A stretch of DNA of 64,000 nucleotides from Poriferisodalis sp965116245 (lineage in GTDB: Bacteria; Actinomycetota; Acidimicrobiia; Acidimicrobiales; Poriferisodalaceae). The notes below the pieces were generated by a model. That model searched no databases. It was not told the origin of the DNA and saw nothing but the letters and a program-made list of their open reading frames with translations. Positions 41,428 to 50,756 of this stretch are shown piece after piece. The translations under genes were made by a program, and so were the position numbers. Position 1 is the stretch's first letter. Every line of letters starts with the position of its first letter. Where the stretch lies: NCBI GenBank assembly GCA_965116245.1, contig OZ220497.1, forward strand, positions 2,666,001-2,730,000. Reading direction: 5' to 3'.

Positions 41428-42609
41428 CTACAGACCGATGTTGATCCACAGCGTGCGCAACAAGAGTCGGCCCGGTTCGGTAACTGCGGCAATCACCCCA
41501 ATAGTGAGCAGCGCGGAGACGATCAACATCGCCATGTCGCGCTTGCGAACCTGGGTGCGATATAGGCGACTCACCCCCTTTGCGTCCACTAGTGCCGAAG
41601 ACACCTGCATGCGAGTCAGAAACGTAGATGCCATGCCGCGACGGCCCTTATCGAAGAAATCGACCATGGAGGTATGCGACCCGACCAGAACAATTTGCTC
41701 TGCTCGCTGCTCGAACGCCAGTCGCAAGGCCAAGTCTTCGCTGGTGCCTGGCGCGGCTATCACGTCGTAGCTCAAGCTGGCATCGTCGAGACGTGTAGCA
41801 CCAGGCGCACCGCCCTCGGGATAGCCATGCACGATTAGCTGCGCACCGCAGCTCAGGGCTTGGGGCGACACCGAATCGAAGTCACCGATGATGATGTGCG
41901 GAACCAGTCCGACCTCAATCAGCGCATCGGCACCGCCGTCCACACCGATAATCACTGGCCGCATGTCGGACATATAGCCCGAGCGACGAAGTGCCACTAG
42001 GTCTTCTCGGTAGTCGATGCCACGCACCGCCACCAGCACGTGACGGCGTCGCAGTTCGTGGCGCAGCCTCGGCACTATCAACTCCTCAGTGATGATCTGC
42101 GGCTCGTTTTGCAAATACTCCAGCGTGTTGCGGGCAAAGTCGCCCAGTTCGCTGCGCACAGCCACACGCGCCGATTCCAACACGTGCTCAAAATGCTCGG
42201 CGTCTCGGCGAAGTCCCGTGCCGATTAGTTCCTCGCCGCGCAACAGCTCATCACCGACAATGGCGATCTCGTCGCCTTCTCGCAGCGTTTCGAACGTCTC
42301 TTCTCCGACCTCATCGAGCACCGGCACTCCCGCTTGGGCGAGCGTTAGGCCGCCCAGCGCTGGGTAGCGACCTGACATCGTCGGCTCGGCGTTGACTACC
42401 GCTATCGCGCCGGCCGCCAACAGCCCGTCGGCTGCAACTCTGTCCAAGTCAATGTGGTGGATCACAGCAATCTCGCCTGGCTCCAGGCGACGAATCAGGT
42501 TCTTGGTGCGACGATCCACACGGCACCGTCCCGCGAGGCCGACTTGGCTCTCCAGCGGGTGGCGGCGCGTGCGGCGGCGCTCCCACCAATGCCGAGCGCG
42601 CAACGTCAT
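41428..42609 (-). CDS. steA: SteA-like protein (thiamine pyrophosphokinase-like domain, membrane-anchored)
   Basis: Homologue of corynebacterial SteA and of Rv1697. The central-to-C-terminal part has a thiamine pyrophosphokinase-like fold with IIGVDGGADALIEVG and IIIGDFDSVSP. A C-terminal hydrophobic anchor (DMAMLIVSALLTIGVIAAV) ends the protein. SteA is reported to localise to the cytokinetic ring with SteB and to be needed for cell separation. The start ATG at 42609 overlaps the recN stop codon by one base (TGATG); TTG 42612 would be the longer alternative. Confidence 0.87.
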   Translation of the reverse strand: MTLRARHWWERRRTRRHPLESQVGLAGRCRVDRRTKNLIRRLEPGEIAVIHHIDLDRVAADGLLAAGAIAVVNAEPTMSGRYPALGGLTLAQAGVPVLDEVGEETFETLREGDEIAIVGDELLRGEELIGTGLRRDAEHFEHVLESARVAVRSELGDFARNTLEYLQNEPQIITEELIVPRLRHELRRRHVLVAVRGIDYREDLVALRRSGYMSDMRPVIIGVDGGADALIEVGLVPHIIIGDFDSVSPQALSCGAQLIVHGYPEGGAPGATRLDDASLSYDVIAAPGTSEDLALRLAFEQRAEQIVLVGSHTSMVDFFDKGRRGMASTFLTRMQVSSALVDAKGVSRLYRTQVRKRDMAMLIVSALLTIGVIAAVTEPGRLLLRTLWINIGL

Positions 42610-44315
42610 CAAGCCGGAGTGCCGCTGTGCGCTGAGTCAAGTTTCGACTCGTGCTCCGGCCCAAGATCCGACCCGGCGGCAGTGCTCGAGGGCGTGGCAC
42701 CGGCGGGGCTGCGCGGGCGTTGTTGAGCAGTTCGACCAGCAGCGGCTTCCGCCAGCAGCTCGGTGGCGTGCTGGCGTCCGCTTTCCCAAGCAGGCCGACC
42801 CCCAAGCATGCGTGCCAGCTCGCTGATGCGCTCCTCCCCCGCGACCATGCACAGGTCGGATACTGCCGTATCGCCATCGTGGGTCTTGCGGACCGCTACC
42901 TGGTCGTGTGCGAATGCCGCTACCTGGGCAAGGTGGGTAACTACCAGCACCTGATGATGCTCTGCCAGCGATGCCAGCGACCGGCCGACAGTCACCGCCG
43001 TCTCGCCACCGATGCCAGCGTCTACTTCGTCGAAGATCAGGGTCGGTGGCCCAGCGGTCAGTACCAGCCGCAGCGCCAGCATCACCCGCGCCAGCTCACC
43101 GCCTGAGGCCACCTTCGAGAGCGGTCCTAGCGGAGCGCCGGGGTTGGCGCTGAAACGCAGCTCAACTTGGTCGCTAGGCGCGTCACCAGCAACGCTGACT
43201 TCCAGCGCACCGCCAGCCAGCGCTAGTGACGCGAGCTGCTCATTCACCGCAGCGCTCAAGCCAGGCGCCGCTGCGCGACGGGCCGCCGTAACGGCTTCGG
43301 CCTCTATGTCAACATGGTGTCGGGCGGCTTCGATGGCAGCCTCCAACTCGGCTGCGAGCTCAGCATGACGCTCAAGCTGTGACAATCGTTGCGCCGCTTG
43401 GGTACCGAAAGTTGACACTTCAGCCAGCGTGTCGCCGTACTTTCGGGTGAGTTCACGCAGCAGTTGATGTCGCGCCTGTACGTCGGCCAGAGCTTGCGGG
43501 TCGTCCTCGATCGTCTCCAGCACACTCCGTAGCTGCGCAGCGATGTCGTCCAGCTCGGCAGTTACGGCTCTGAGTCGGTTGCTTGCTGGAGCAAACGCCT
43601 TGCGATCGCCTAACAAGGCCAGCGCGGAACCCAGCTTGTCGATCGTCCCGTCGTCTCCCATGAGTGCGTGACGAGCCGCATGGCCATCGCTGAGGTGAGC
43701 TGCGGCGTCTGCCAGCAGCGCCTCTCGCTCCGCAATCCAACTGAGTTCGTCCGGGTCGTCCAACTGAGCCGCTGCGATCTCGTCCACCTGATAACGCAGC
43801 ATGTCTATCTCTTGCGCCCGCGCTCTTGCGTCACCGCCGAGCGCAGCCAGGTTCTCGGTCAGTGCGCGCAGCTCATAACGTGCTGCGATCAAAGGACGTA
43901 GGTCAATGCCGCCCCAGCGATCCAGCGCTGCACGCTGCGTGCGCCCACTCAACAGCGACTGGTGCTGGTGCTGGCCGTGCAAGTCAACCAGCCCAGCCCC
44001 GAGCTTCGCCAGCTCCGCCGCCGACACCATGGCGCCGTCCACATACGCTCGGCTGCGCCCACCGGCCGGGATGATTCGACGCAACACACGTTCACTTCCG
44101 TCAGGTAACACGAACCGGCCTTCCACGACAGCTTCGGCTGCTCCGGCTCGCACCATCACCGGATCGGCTCGCCCGCCCATAAGCAACTGCAGCGCATGTA
44201 CCACGAGCGTCTTGCCGGCGCCGGTTTCGCCGGTTAGCGCCGTCATGCCTTTGCCCAACGTCAGGCTGGCCTGGCTTATGACACCCAGATCGTGTACTGC
44301 CAGCTCTATGAGCAT
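42609..44315 (-). CDS. recN: DNA repair protein RecN
   Basis: SMC-like ATPase acting in double-strand break repair. Walker A GETGAGKTLVVHALQ lies near residue 29, a long coiled-coil region with the RecN hairpin spans about 150-360, and the C-terminal ATPase half has KVASGGELARVMLALR and Walker B LIFDEVDAGIGGE. The last roughly 45 residues are a Ser/Pro/Ala-rich tail beyond the usual end. The start overlaps the nadK stop by one base (TAATG), so nadK, recN and steA form one coupled unit. Confidence 0.96.
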   Translation of the reverse strand: MLIELAVHDLGVISQASLTLGKGMTALTGETGAGKTLVVHALQLLMGGRADPVMVRAGAAEAVVEGRFVLPDGSERVLRRIIPAGGRSRAYVDGAMVSAAELAKLGAGLVDLHGQHQHQSLLSGRTQRAALDRWGGIDLRPLIAARYELRALTENLAALGGDARARAQEIDMLRYQVDEIAAAQLDDPDELSWIAEREALLADAAAHLSDGHAARHALMGDDGTIDKLGSALALLGDRKAFAPASNRLRAVTAELDDIAAQLRSVLETIEDDPQALADVQARHQLLRELTRKYGDTLAEVSTFGTQAAQRLSQLERHAELAAELEAAIEAARHHVDIEAEAVTAARRAAAPGLSAAVNEQLASLALAGGALEVSVAGDAPSDQVELRFSANPGAPLGPLSKVASGGELARVMLALRLVLTAGPPTLIFDEVDAGIGGETAVTVGRSLASLAEHHQVLVVTHLAQVAAFAHDQVAVRKTHDGDTAVSDLCMVAGEERISELARMLGGRPAWESGRQHATELLAEAAAGRTAQQRPRSPAGATPSSTAAGSDLGPEHESKLDSAHSGTPA

Positions 44316-45253
44316 TAGCGATCCTTGAGGCCGAATTTGTGCTTCAGGACGCGATGAAAGCTGTCTCCGCCGGCTGTGACGAAGCGCGCGTCGTAAGGGG
44401 CGCGAGTCACAACAAGCTCATCGCCAGTAGCCAGCATCGTGGCCGAGCGCCCATCCACAGCGGCCAGCGCTGGCCGTTCGCTGATCACCCGGATGCTGAT
44501 CACGGTATCGGGCGGCAACAGCAGCGAACGGTCAAAGAGCATATGAGGTGCCACAGGTGTGACCTGTAACGACGCATGTGTCGGCGCAACGACCGCACCG
44601 CCCGCTGAGAGGCTGTAAGCGGTGGAGCCAGTCGGCGTCGAGGCAATGAGACCGTCGGCGGCATAGGTCGCGAACAAGTCACCGTCCAGCCGCACTTCAA
44701 GCCGGACCGTGTGGCCCGGGTCGCGCTTTTCGAGCACCACTTCATTCAGGCCGGTCCATGTTTGGGTGCGAGTCACGTCTGTGTGGTCAGCTTCGCCGTC
44801 TGTTTTGGTGCCGACTTGTTGGGTACCGGGCTGCGGACCTGAGCGCTCCGGGGCGTCGCTCGCGCCACGCCGCACACTTGCTCTGACCATCATCCGCTCC
44901 GCAACACCCAAGGTGCCCTCAAGTGCTGCCGCGACCGTTTCTACGACATGTGCTGGCTCAAATTCGGTCAAGTATCCGAGGTGACCGACGTTCACGCCAA
45001 GCACTGGCACACCTTTGGCGGCGACCAGATCGAAGCAGCGCAACACCGTTCCATCGCCACCGATACTCACAGCCAGATCCGGCGCTACGCAAAGCAGTTC
45101 CTCGGCCGCGAGGTCGCAGCGCTCAATAGCGGCTGCTTCCACGCTGCCCATCTGCACCGCATGGCCTTCAGCCTCAAGCCAACCGACCAGCCGCGTTGAG
45201 GCTGTCAGCGCCTCTGCACGCTCGGCGTGAGCGATGATCAGTACTGTGCTCAT
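44315..45253 (-). CDS. nadK: NAD kinase
   Basis: Phosphorylates NAD to NADP. The GGDGT motif is in VSIGGDGTVLRCFD near residue 64, followed by GVNVGHLGYLTEFEP, NEVVLEKRDPGHTV and the diacylglycerol-kinase-like ASTPTGSTAYSLSAGG. A roughly 30-residue hydrophilic insert (Gln/Gly/Asp-rich) lies between the N-terminal domain and TWTGLNEVVL. ATG 45253 starts directly with conserved sequence. Confidence 0.95.
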   Translation of the reverse strand: MSTVLIIAHAERAEALTASTRLVGWLEAEGHAVQMGSVEAAAIERCDLAAEELLCVAPDLAVSIGGDGTVLRCFDLVAAKGVPVLGVNVGHLGYLTEFEPAHVVETVAAALEGTLGVAERMMVRASVRRGASDAPERSGPQPGTQQVGTKTDGEADHTDVTRTQTWTGLNEVVLEKRDPGHTVRLEVRLDGDLFATYAADGLIASTPTGSTAYSLSAGGAVVAPTHASLQVTPVAPHMLFDRSLLLPPDTVISIRVISERPALAAVDGRSATMLATGDELVVTRAPYDARFVTAGGDSFHRVLKHKFGLKDR

Positions 45254-45317
45254 AAAGAAGCCATGCCCATCAAAAAACCATGCTCACGACGAGACCGAGT
45301 TCACTAGGCAATCCGGG

Positions 45318-45402
45318 TTCATTGAGTCACCAGGTTCATCGAGTTACTAGGTTCATCGAGTCACCAGGTTCATCGAGTCACCAGGTTCATTGAGTCACCA
45401 GG
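45318..45402. repeat. Five 17-bp tandem units between tlyA and nadK
   Basis: Five head-to-tail copies of ttcatcgagtcaccagg with one to three substitutions each (copies begin at 45318, 45335, 45352, 45369 and 45386). The unit is not a multiple of three and lies wholly between genes, upstream of nadK on the minus strand. Confidence 0.95.
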
Positions 45403-45463
45403 TCCATTGCGAATCCAGACCCGATATTCGACCGCTGACCTCACGCGACTACGCCTCACTTGA

Positions 45464-46363
45464 CTACGCCTCACTCGTCGACACTGTGCCTAAACCGGCG
45501 CAGAGATCAACGCCATCGCCGACCGCGCGCTCAATAGCGTTGGTGAGAGCTGTATCAGCGAGACCAGTATCAGTGAGGTCGCGCAGTCTCCCACCCTCAG
45601 ACTGCTGGTTCTCGCTGCGCGGCATTCGACGACAGTGCAAGAAGAACTCAACGTTGCCAGCCGCACCGCGCAGCTTTGAGGCCGCTACGCCAACGGGTTC
45701 GAGACCGTGTCGAGCGGCGCTGCTCGCCACCTCGCTGAGCACTTGCCGCCACACTCTGGAATCGCGTACGACGCCTTTACCCCGCGAGACTTCGATGCGG
45801 CCAGCTTCGAATTGTGGCTTCGTGAGCATGACCGCTTCCCCACCGGCCCTTGTGCAGGCCGCCAGATTCGCCATCACCGTTCGCAGCGATATGAACGACA
45901 AATCGGCGGTAATGATGTCGGCCTCGCCGCCTATATCGGCAGGTCCTACATGTCGCACGTTGCAACGTTCCCTCACCGATACTCGAGGATCGGCCCGTAG
46001 GCGCGCATCTAGCTGACCCCAGCCCACGTCGATTGCGACTACTGCCGACGCGCCCCGTTGCAGCAGACAGTCTACGAAGCCGCCCGTCGAGGCACCAAAA
46101 TCGACTATGCGCAATCCGGCTGGCTTGACATTGAATTGGCTCAGGGCGGCGTCGAGCTTTTCACCGCCGCGCGAAACGAATCTGGCTGGCTCACCGCTGA
46201 GGTGTACGGCTTCTGACGCCGAGACCAAGCGGGACGGCTTGATGGCGACTGAGCCACTCACCAAGACACGGCCATCGCGAATGAGTGCTTGCGCTGCTGC
46301 CCGAGAAGACACAAGACAGCGGCGCACCAGCTCGTTATCGAGGCGTCTTCGGACGGCTCTCAT
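45464..46363 (-). CDS. tlyA: TlyA family rRNA 2'-O-methyltransferase
   Basis: Two-domain RNA methyltransferase: an N-terminal S4 domain (DNELVRRCLVSSRAAAQALI, VLVSG) and an FtsJ-like Rossmann domain with IVDFGASTGGFVDCLLQRGA and AIDVGWGQLDARLR. In mycobacteria TlyA methylates ribose positions in 16S and 23S rRNA, and its loss gives capreomycin resistance. It lies just upstream of nadK-recN as in M. tuberculosis. The start is ATG 46363. The C-terminal roughly 40 residues extend past the usual end and are low complexity. Confidence 0.93.
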   Translation of the reverse strand: MRAVRRRLDNELVRRCLVSSRAAAQALIRDGRVLVSGSVAIKPSRLVSASEAVHLSGEPARFVSRGGEKLDAALSQFNVKPAGLRIVDFGASTGGFVDCLLQRGASAVVAIDVGWGQLDARLRADPRVSVRERCNVRHVGPADIGGEADIITADLSFISLRTVMANLAACTRAGGEAVMLTKPQFEAGRIEVSRGKGVVRDSRVWRQVLSEVASSAARHGLEPVGVAASKLRGAAGNVEFFLHCRRMPRSENQQSEGGRLRDLTDTGLADTALTNAIERAVGDGVDLCAGLGTVSTSEA

Positions 46364-46384
46364 GCAGCCAATGGAACTTCTTGA

Positions 46385-47404
46385 TTAGACGTTCCAGGTG
46401 CCGTGCGAACGTAACAGTTGAGCGATGTCGGCGGCGCCCTGTTTCTCTTGAGCGGCAGCTAGTTGTCGCGTGGAGGCCATGGCGTACTCGCTTCGCTGCA
46501 CAGCGCGAAAAACACCGATAGGCGTCGGTTCAAAAGGCCCTCGTGCGAGTCGTGCCAGCATGAAGGCGGTTGAGGGATCGTGCTTCGTCTCGTCATGGAC
46601 CAGTAGCTCGTCGGTGCTCACATCTTCCATGTAGACAACCCGAGCGCAACCTGACTCGTCAATCACGCCAAACTCGCCATCGGCTCCGAAGCGGATGGGC
46701 TCACCGTGTGCCAGCGGAATCAGATTGGCATCGCGGTTCTGCTTCTTGGTGACTCCCTCAAAGGCCCCGTCGTTGAAGACGTTGCAGTTCTGGAACACCT
46801 CCACAAACGCAGCGCCGTCGTGATCATGTGCCCGCCGAAAGGTGTCCATCATGTGCTGGCGATCCATGTCGTGAGTTCGCGCCACAAATGAAGCTTCTGC
46901 GCCCAGCGCAACTGCAAGCGGGTTGAATGGGGCATCCAGCGAGCCCATCGGTGAACTCTTTGTGACTTTGCCGATCTCGCTGGTGGGGCTGAACTGGCCC
47001 TTGGTCAGGCCGTAAATCTGGTTGTTGAACAGCAATACCTTGATCTTGACGTTGCGACGCAAGGCGTGGATCAGATGGTTGCCGCCGATCGACAACATGT
47101 CGCCATCGCCGCCGATCACCCAGACATCCAGATCTGGCCGAGCCATGGCCAAACCTGTGGCAATTGCTGGCGCACGGCCGTGAATGCCATGAACACCGTA
47201 GGTATTCATGTAGTACGGGAAGCGAGCGGCGCACCCGATACCGGACACGAAGACCGTGTTTTGTGGCTCAGTGCCGAGGCTCGGCATCAGCATCCGCATC
47301 GCCGTGAGGATGGAATAGTCGCCGCAGCCCGGACACCAGCGGACCTCCTGGTCGGAGGCCCAGTCTGCGGGCGTGGTGGCTGGCGTCGTTGCAGTGTCGG
47401 TCAT
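46385..47404 (-). CDS. korB: 2-oxoacid:ferredoxin oxidoreductase, beta subunit
   Basis: TPP-binding subunit of a 2-oxoglutarate:ferredoxin oxidoreductase-type enzyme. VRWCPGCGDYSILTAM near the N-terminus supplies Fe-S cysteines and TPP contacts, and GIGCAARFPYYMNTYG, HGRAPAIATGLAMA and VIGGDGDMLSIGGNH form the TPP/Mg site. ATG 47404 is chosen; the longer frame to 47461 would translate a 15-bp tandem repeat (47433-47470) and is unlikely. It lies downstream of korA. Substrate assignment as 2-oxoglutarate rests on family resemblance. Confidence 0.92.
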   Translation of the reverse strand: MTDTATTPATTPADWASDQEVRWCPGCGDYSILTAMRMLMPSLGTEPQNTVFVSGIGCAARFPYYMNTYGVHGIHGRAPAIATGLAMARPDLDVWVIGGDGDMLSIGGNHLIHALRRNVKIKVLLFNNQIYGLTKGQFSPTSEIGKVTKSSPMGSLDAPFNPLAVALGAEASFVARTHDMDRQHMMDTFRRAHDHDGAAFVEVFQNCNVFNDGAFEGVTKKQNRDANLIPLAHGEPIRFGADGEFGVIDESGCARVVYMEDVSTDELLVHDETKHDPSTAFMLARLARGPFEPTPIGVFRAVQRSEYAMASTRQLAAAQEKQGAADIAQLLRSHGTWNV

Positions 47405-47432
47405 GATGTTGTTCGCTCTTGTTTTGGTCAGA

Positions 47433-47470
47433 GTTGGATTGGCCAAAGTTCGATTAGCCAAAGATGGATT
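47433..47470. repeat. 15-bp repeat between korA and korB
   Basis: About 2.5 copies of gttggattggccaaa. The unit lies in the 115-base korA-korB gap, close to the korB start. Confidence 0.8.
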
Positions 47471-47519
47471 AAACAGTGTCGGGTTGGTCGATACGAGTTT
47501 TGCGGTGTAGGAGTTGCGC

Positions 47520-49400
47520 CTAGCTGCTCGCCAGGCGCTCTAGGCGCTCCCGGACAGCCGACGTCACCTCACCGGTAGTGAAGGGCACGCCGTCAATCTT
47601 GCCAATGTGCTTGACATCTATTAGGTACTTCGCTCGCACCAAATCGCACAGTTGACCCTTGTTCATCTCCGGACAGACAACCACCTGATAGCGCCGTAGC
47701 ACTTCGCCTAGATTGCTCGGCAACGGATGAAGGTGACGTAGATGCACCTGCGCTATTGCGAAGCCAGCCTCGCGCAGGCGTCCGGCAGCCGCGTCAATTG
47801 CACCCCACGTGGAACCCCATCCCAGCACCACCAGATCCGCGTCCACGTCGCCCTCTACCACAACATCGGGCACGTCTACGCCATCGATTTTGGCCTGCCG
47901 CACATCAATCATCAACTGATGGTTCGCAGGATCGTAGGAGATGTTGCCGGTGCCATCCTCTTTCTCGATGCCGCCTACCCGGTGCATCAATCCAGGAGTG
48001 CCAGGAACTGCCCAGGGGCGAGCCAGCGTTTCGGGATCGCGCAAGTAGGGCAAGAAGATACCGTCGCCGTCTTCGTTGGTGCCGTTGAACTCAGTCGCAA
48101 ACTCAACGCCGATGTCCGGCAAATCGTCTACGTCGGGCAGCAACCACGGCTCTGAGCTGTTCGCCAGAAAACCGTCCGACAGCACAATGACTGGAGTCCG
48201 GTATTTCAGGGCGATACGCGACGCCTCAATTGCAATGTCGAAACAGTCAGCCGGACTGCGCGGTGCCACCACCGGTAGCGGCGACTCAGAGTGCCGCCCA
48301 TATACGGCCATCATCAGGTCGGCCTGTTCAGGCTTGGTCGGCAACCCCGTAGACGGTCCACCACGCTGAATGTCCAATACCACCAGCGGGAGCTCAAGAC
48401 TGACGGCCAAACTCAACGTCTCACCCTTGAGCGCCAAGCCAGGCCCCGAGGTGGACGTAAAGGCCAGCGCTCCACCGAACGCCGCTCCTACTGCGGAGGC
48501 TGCAGCGGCGATTTCATCTTCGGCTTGGAATGTCCGCACACCGAAGTTCTTCTTGAGCGACATCTCATGCAAGATGTCCGAAGCTGGCGTGATGGGATAG
48601 GAGCCCAAGAACACGGGCAAGCGCGCTAGCTGGCCCGCCACAATGCAGCCCCACGCCAACGCTGTGTTGCCGTTCACGTTGGTGTACTCGCCAGGTGCCA
48701 ACGGGGCTGGCTTCACTTCATAGTGAGCCTCAAAGATCTCGGCCGTCTCGCCGAAGTTGTAACCAGCCTTGAACGCCGCCGTGTTGGCGTTGATGACCTG
48801 CTCGCGGCCGCGGAACTTGGTGTTGATGAACTCCAGCGTGGGTTCGATTGGCCGGGTGTACATCCAGGAGATCAAGCCGAGCGCAAAGAAGTTCTTGGAG
48901 CGTTCTGCATCGCGCGGCTTAACGCCGTGTTCAGCCACCGCATCACGCGTGATTTGGCTCATCGGAACCGGATAGGCGCGATAGTCGTCCAGCGTGCCGT
49001 CTTCAAGCGGATTGCTCGTGTATCCGGCCTTCTCAAGATTGCGATCGTTGAAGGCGTCAGTGTTGAGGATAAGCGCACCGCCCTGCGCCAGATTGTGCAA
49101 CTGAGCCTTTAGCGCCGCAGGGTTCATCGCCACTAGAACCGTGGGTGCGTCACCCGGCGTGGTTATGTCGAAGTCTGAGACACGCACCTGAAACGCCGAG
49201 ACACCGGCCAGCGTCCCCTGCGGAGCGCGAATCTCGGCTGGGAACTCCGGCAGAGTCGACAGGTCGTTGCCGAGCGCAGCGGAGATGCTCGTGAACTGGT
49301 CACCGGTGAGCTGCATGCCGTCGCCGGAGTCGCCAGCGAAGCGAATGATGACCTCATCAATCTCCTGCAGCGGCAACTCGCGCGTTGCGGTATCGGTCAC
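47520..49400 (-). CDS. korA: 2-oxoacid:ferredoxin oxidoreductase, fused gamma-alpha subunit
   Basis: The N-terminal roughly 190 residues are the gamma domain (IIRFAGDSGDGMQLTGDQF) and the rest is the alpha domain with LGSYPITPASDILHEMS and FQAEDEIAAAASAVGAAFGG. With korB it converts a 2-oxoacid (probably 2-oxoglutarate) to acyl-CoA with ferredoxin as acceptor, an alternative to the dehydrogenase complex in the TCA cycle. The start is GTG 49400, supported by a strong AGGAGG (plus-strand CCTCCT, 49405-49410) four bases upstream, one of the clearest ribosome binding sites in the window. Length of 626 is typical for the actinobacterial fused form. Confidence 0.93.
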   Translation of the reverse strand: MTDTATRELPLQEIDEVIIRFAGDSGDGMQLTGDQFTSISAALGNDLSTLPEFPAEIRAPQGTLAGVSAFQVRVSDFDITTPGDAPTVLVAMNPAALKAQLHNLAQGGALILNTDAFNDRNLEKAGYTSNPLEDGTLDDYRAYPVPMSQITRDAVAEHGVKPRDAERSKNFFALGLISWMYTRPIEPTLEFINTKFRGREQVINANTAAFKAGYNFGETAEIFEAHYEVKPAPLAPGEYTNVNGNTALAWGCIVAGQLARLPVFLGSYPITPASDILHEMSLKKNFGVRTFQAEDEIAAAASAVGAAFGGALAFTSTSGPGLALKGETLSLAVSLELPLVVLDIQRGGPSTGLPTKPEQADLMMAVYGRHSESPLPVVAPRSPADCFDIAIEASRIALKYRTPVIVLSDGFLANSSEPWLLPDVDDLPDIGVEFATEFNGTNEDGDGIFLPYLRDPETLARPWAVPGTPGLMHRVGGIEKEDGTGNISYDPANHQLMIDVRQAKIDGVDVPDVVVEGDVDADLVVLGWGSTWGAIDAAAGRLREAGFAIAQVHLRHLHPLPSNLGEVLRRYQVVVCPEMNKGQLCDLVRAKYLIDVKHIGKIDGVPFTTGEVTSAVRERLERLASS

Positions 49401-49538
49401 AGTTCCTCCTGGAAGAATCGGCCCTCAGCTTGGGAGCCTCGGGGAGCTTGTGGCCGCTCTGGGCGACCACGCTAGTCGCGGTTGCTTAAGTGCAGCCGTA
49501 TCTGGCGGCATTATCTGGCAGCCTTGTCTGCCTGCGCC

Positions 49539-50627
49539 TTAGGCGATGGTCACCGCCTGGTCCAAGTAGACGTCTTGTATGGCACCGAGCAGTTCAACGC
49601 CTTCGGCCATGGGCCGCTGGAAAGCCTTGCGTCCCGAGATCAGCCCAATGCCGCCCGCTCGCTTGTTGATCACTGCGGTGGTAACTGCTTCAACCAAGTC
49701 TGCTGCTCCGGAGCTAGCGCCGCCTGAGTTGATTAGGCCGACGCGGCCCATGTAGCAGTTTGCTACCTGCCAGCGACAAAGGTCCACTGGATGATCCGAG
49801 GTCAGTTGCTCATAGACCGCAGCGTGAGTCTTGCCAAAACCGGGAACGGACACGAACGCGCCGTTGCTCTCAGGTAACTTCTGCTTGATGATGTCGGCCT
49901 CAATCGTGACGCCTAGGTGATTGGCCTGTCCGGTCGCATCAGCCGAGAGATGATGGTCAACGGCGGCGGATTCGGCGAGGCCTCCTGCATCGCCAGAAAG
50001 ATCTAGGGCCGAGTTGCGCAGATAGCACCACAGCACGGTGAACATGCCGAGCTGGTGCGCCTCCTCAAACGCAGCGGCTACCTCGGATATCTGACGAGCA
50101 CTCTCCGCTGAGCCGTAGTAGATCGTCGCTCCGACACCTGCTGCTCCCAGCTCGTGCGCGCGGGCTACCGAACCAAACATGATCTGGTCGTAGGTGGACG
50201 GGTAGGTCAGCAGTTCGTTGTGGTTGAGCTTGACGATGAACGGGATGCGGTGTGCGTAACGGCGCGAGACCGCTCCAAGCACACCGAAGGTGCTGGCCAC
50301 AGCGTTACAGCCGCCTTCTAGGGCCAACTCGACGATGGATGCGGGATCGAAGTAAATCGGGTTGGGGGCGAACGAGGCTGCACCGCTGTGCTCAACGCCC
50401 TGGTCAACCGGCAGAATCGACACGTAGCCGGTACCGCCCAAGCGGCCGCAATCAAACAGCGCCTGAAGGTTTCGCAGGACTTGTGGCGAACGGTCCGACC
50501 CGGCTACTACATCGGTTACGAAATCAGGTCCGGGCAAAGCCAGCAAATCGCGGCCGAGACCTTCGCATTTGTGATCCAGCAGATAAGAAGCCCGCTCGCC
50601 CAGCAGGCGGGCAGTGTCAGCAGCCAC
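49539..50627 (-). CDS. Class I fructose-bisphosphate aldolase (FbaB/DhnA type)
   Basis: Schiff-base aldolase of the archaeal-type class I family, cleaving fructose 1,6-bisphosphate or acting in gluconeogenesis. Characteristic segments are SILPVDQGVEHS near residue 95, FIVKLNHNELLTYP near 155, GVGATIYYGS and INKRAGGIGLISGRKAF near 325. The Lys in the last segment or in VKLNH would be the Schiff-base residue; I cannot decide by eye. The start is GTG 50627. It lies upstream of korA on the same strand with a 138-base gap. Confidence 0.88.
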   Translation of the reverse strand: MAADTARLLGERASYLLDHKCEGLGRDLLALPGPDFVTDVVAGSDRSPQVLRNLQALFDCGRLGGTGYVSILPVDQGVEHSGAASFAPNPIYFDPASIVELALEGGCNAVASTFGVLGAVSRRYAHRIPFIVKLNHNELLTYPSTYDQIMFGSVARAHELGAAGVGATIYYGSAESARQISEVAAAFEEAHQLGMFTVLWCYLRNSALDLSGDAGGLAESAAVDHHLSADATGQANHLGVTIEADIIKQKLPESNGAFVSVPGFGKTHAAVYEQLTSDHPVDLCRWQVANCYMGRVGLINSGGASSGAADLVEAVTTAVINKRAGGIGLISGRKAFQRPMAEGVELLGAIQDVYLDQAVTIA

Positions 50628-50670
50628 GGTCAGTATTCACGCTCAACATCGGGTTGATTGCTTACCTCTG

Positions 50671-50732
50671 TTTTCCCTAAGGATGCTCTTTCCCTAAGGA
50701 TGCTCATCCTAAGGGTGCTTGCCCTAAGGGCA
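50671..50732. repeat. Repeats of ccctaaggatgct upstream of the aldolase gene
   Basis: Four diverged copies of a ccctaaggatgctctt-type unit with 15-17 base spacing fill most of the 129-base gap between the TPR gene and the aldolase gene. Confidence 0.85.
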
Positions 50733-50756
50733 GTTTCTCGTTCGGGAGCACCCATT

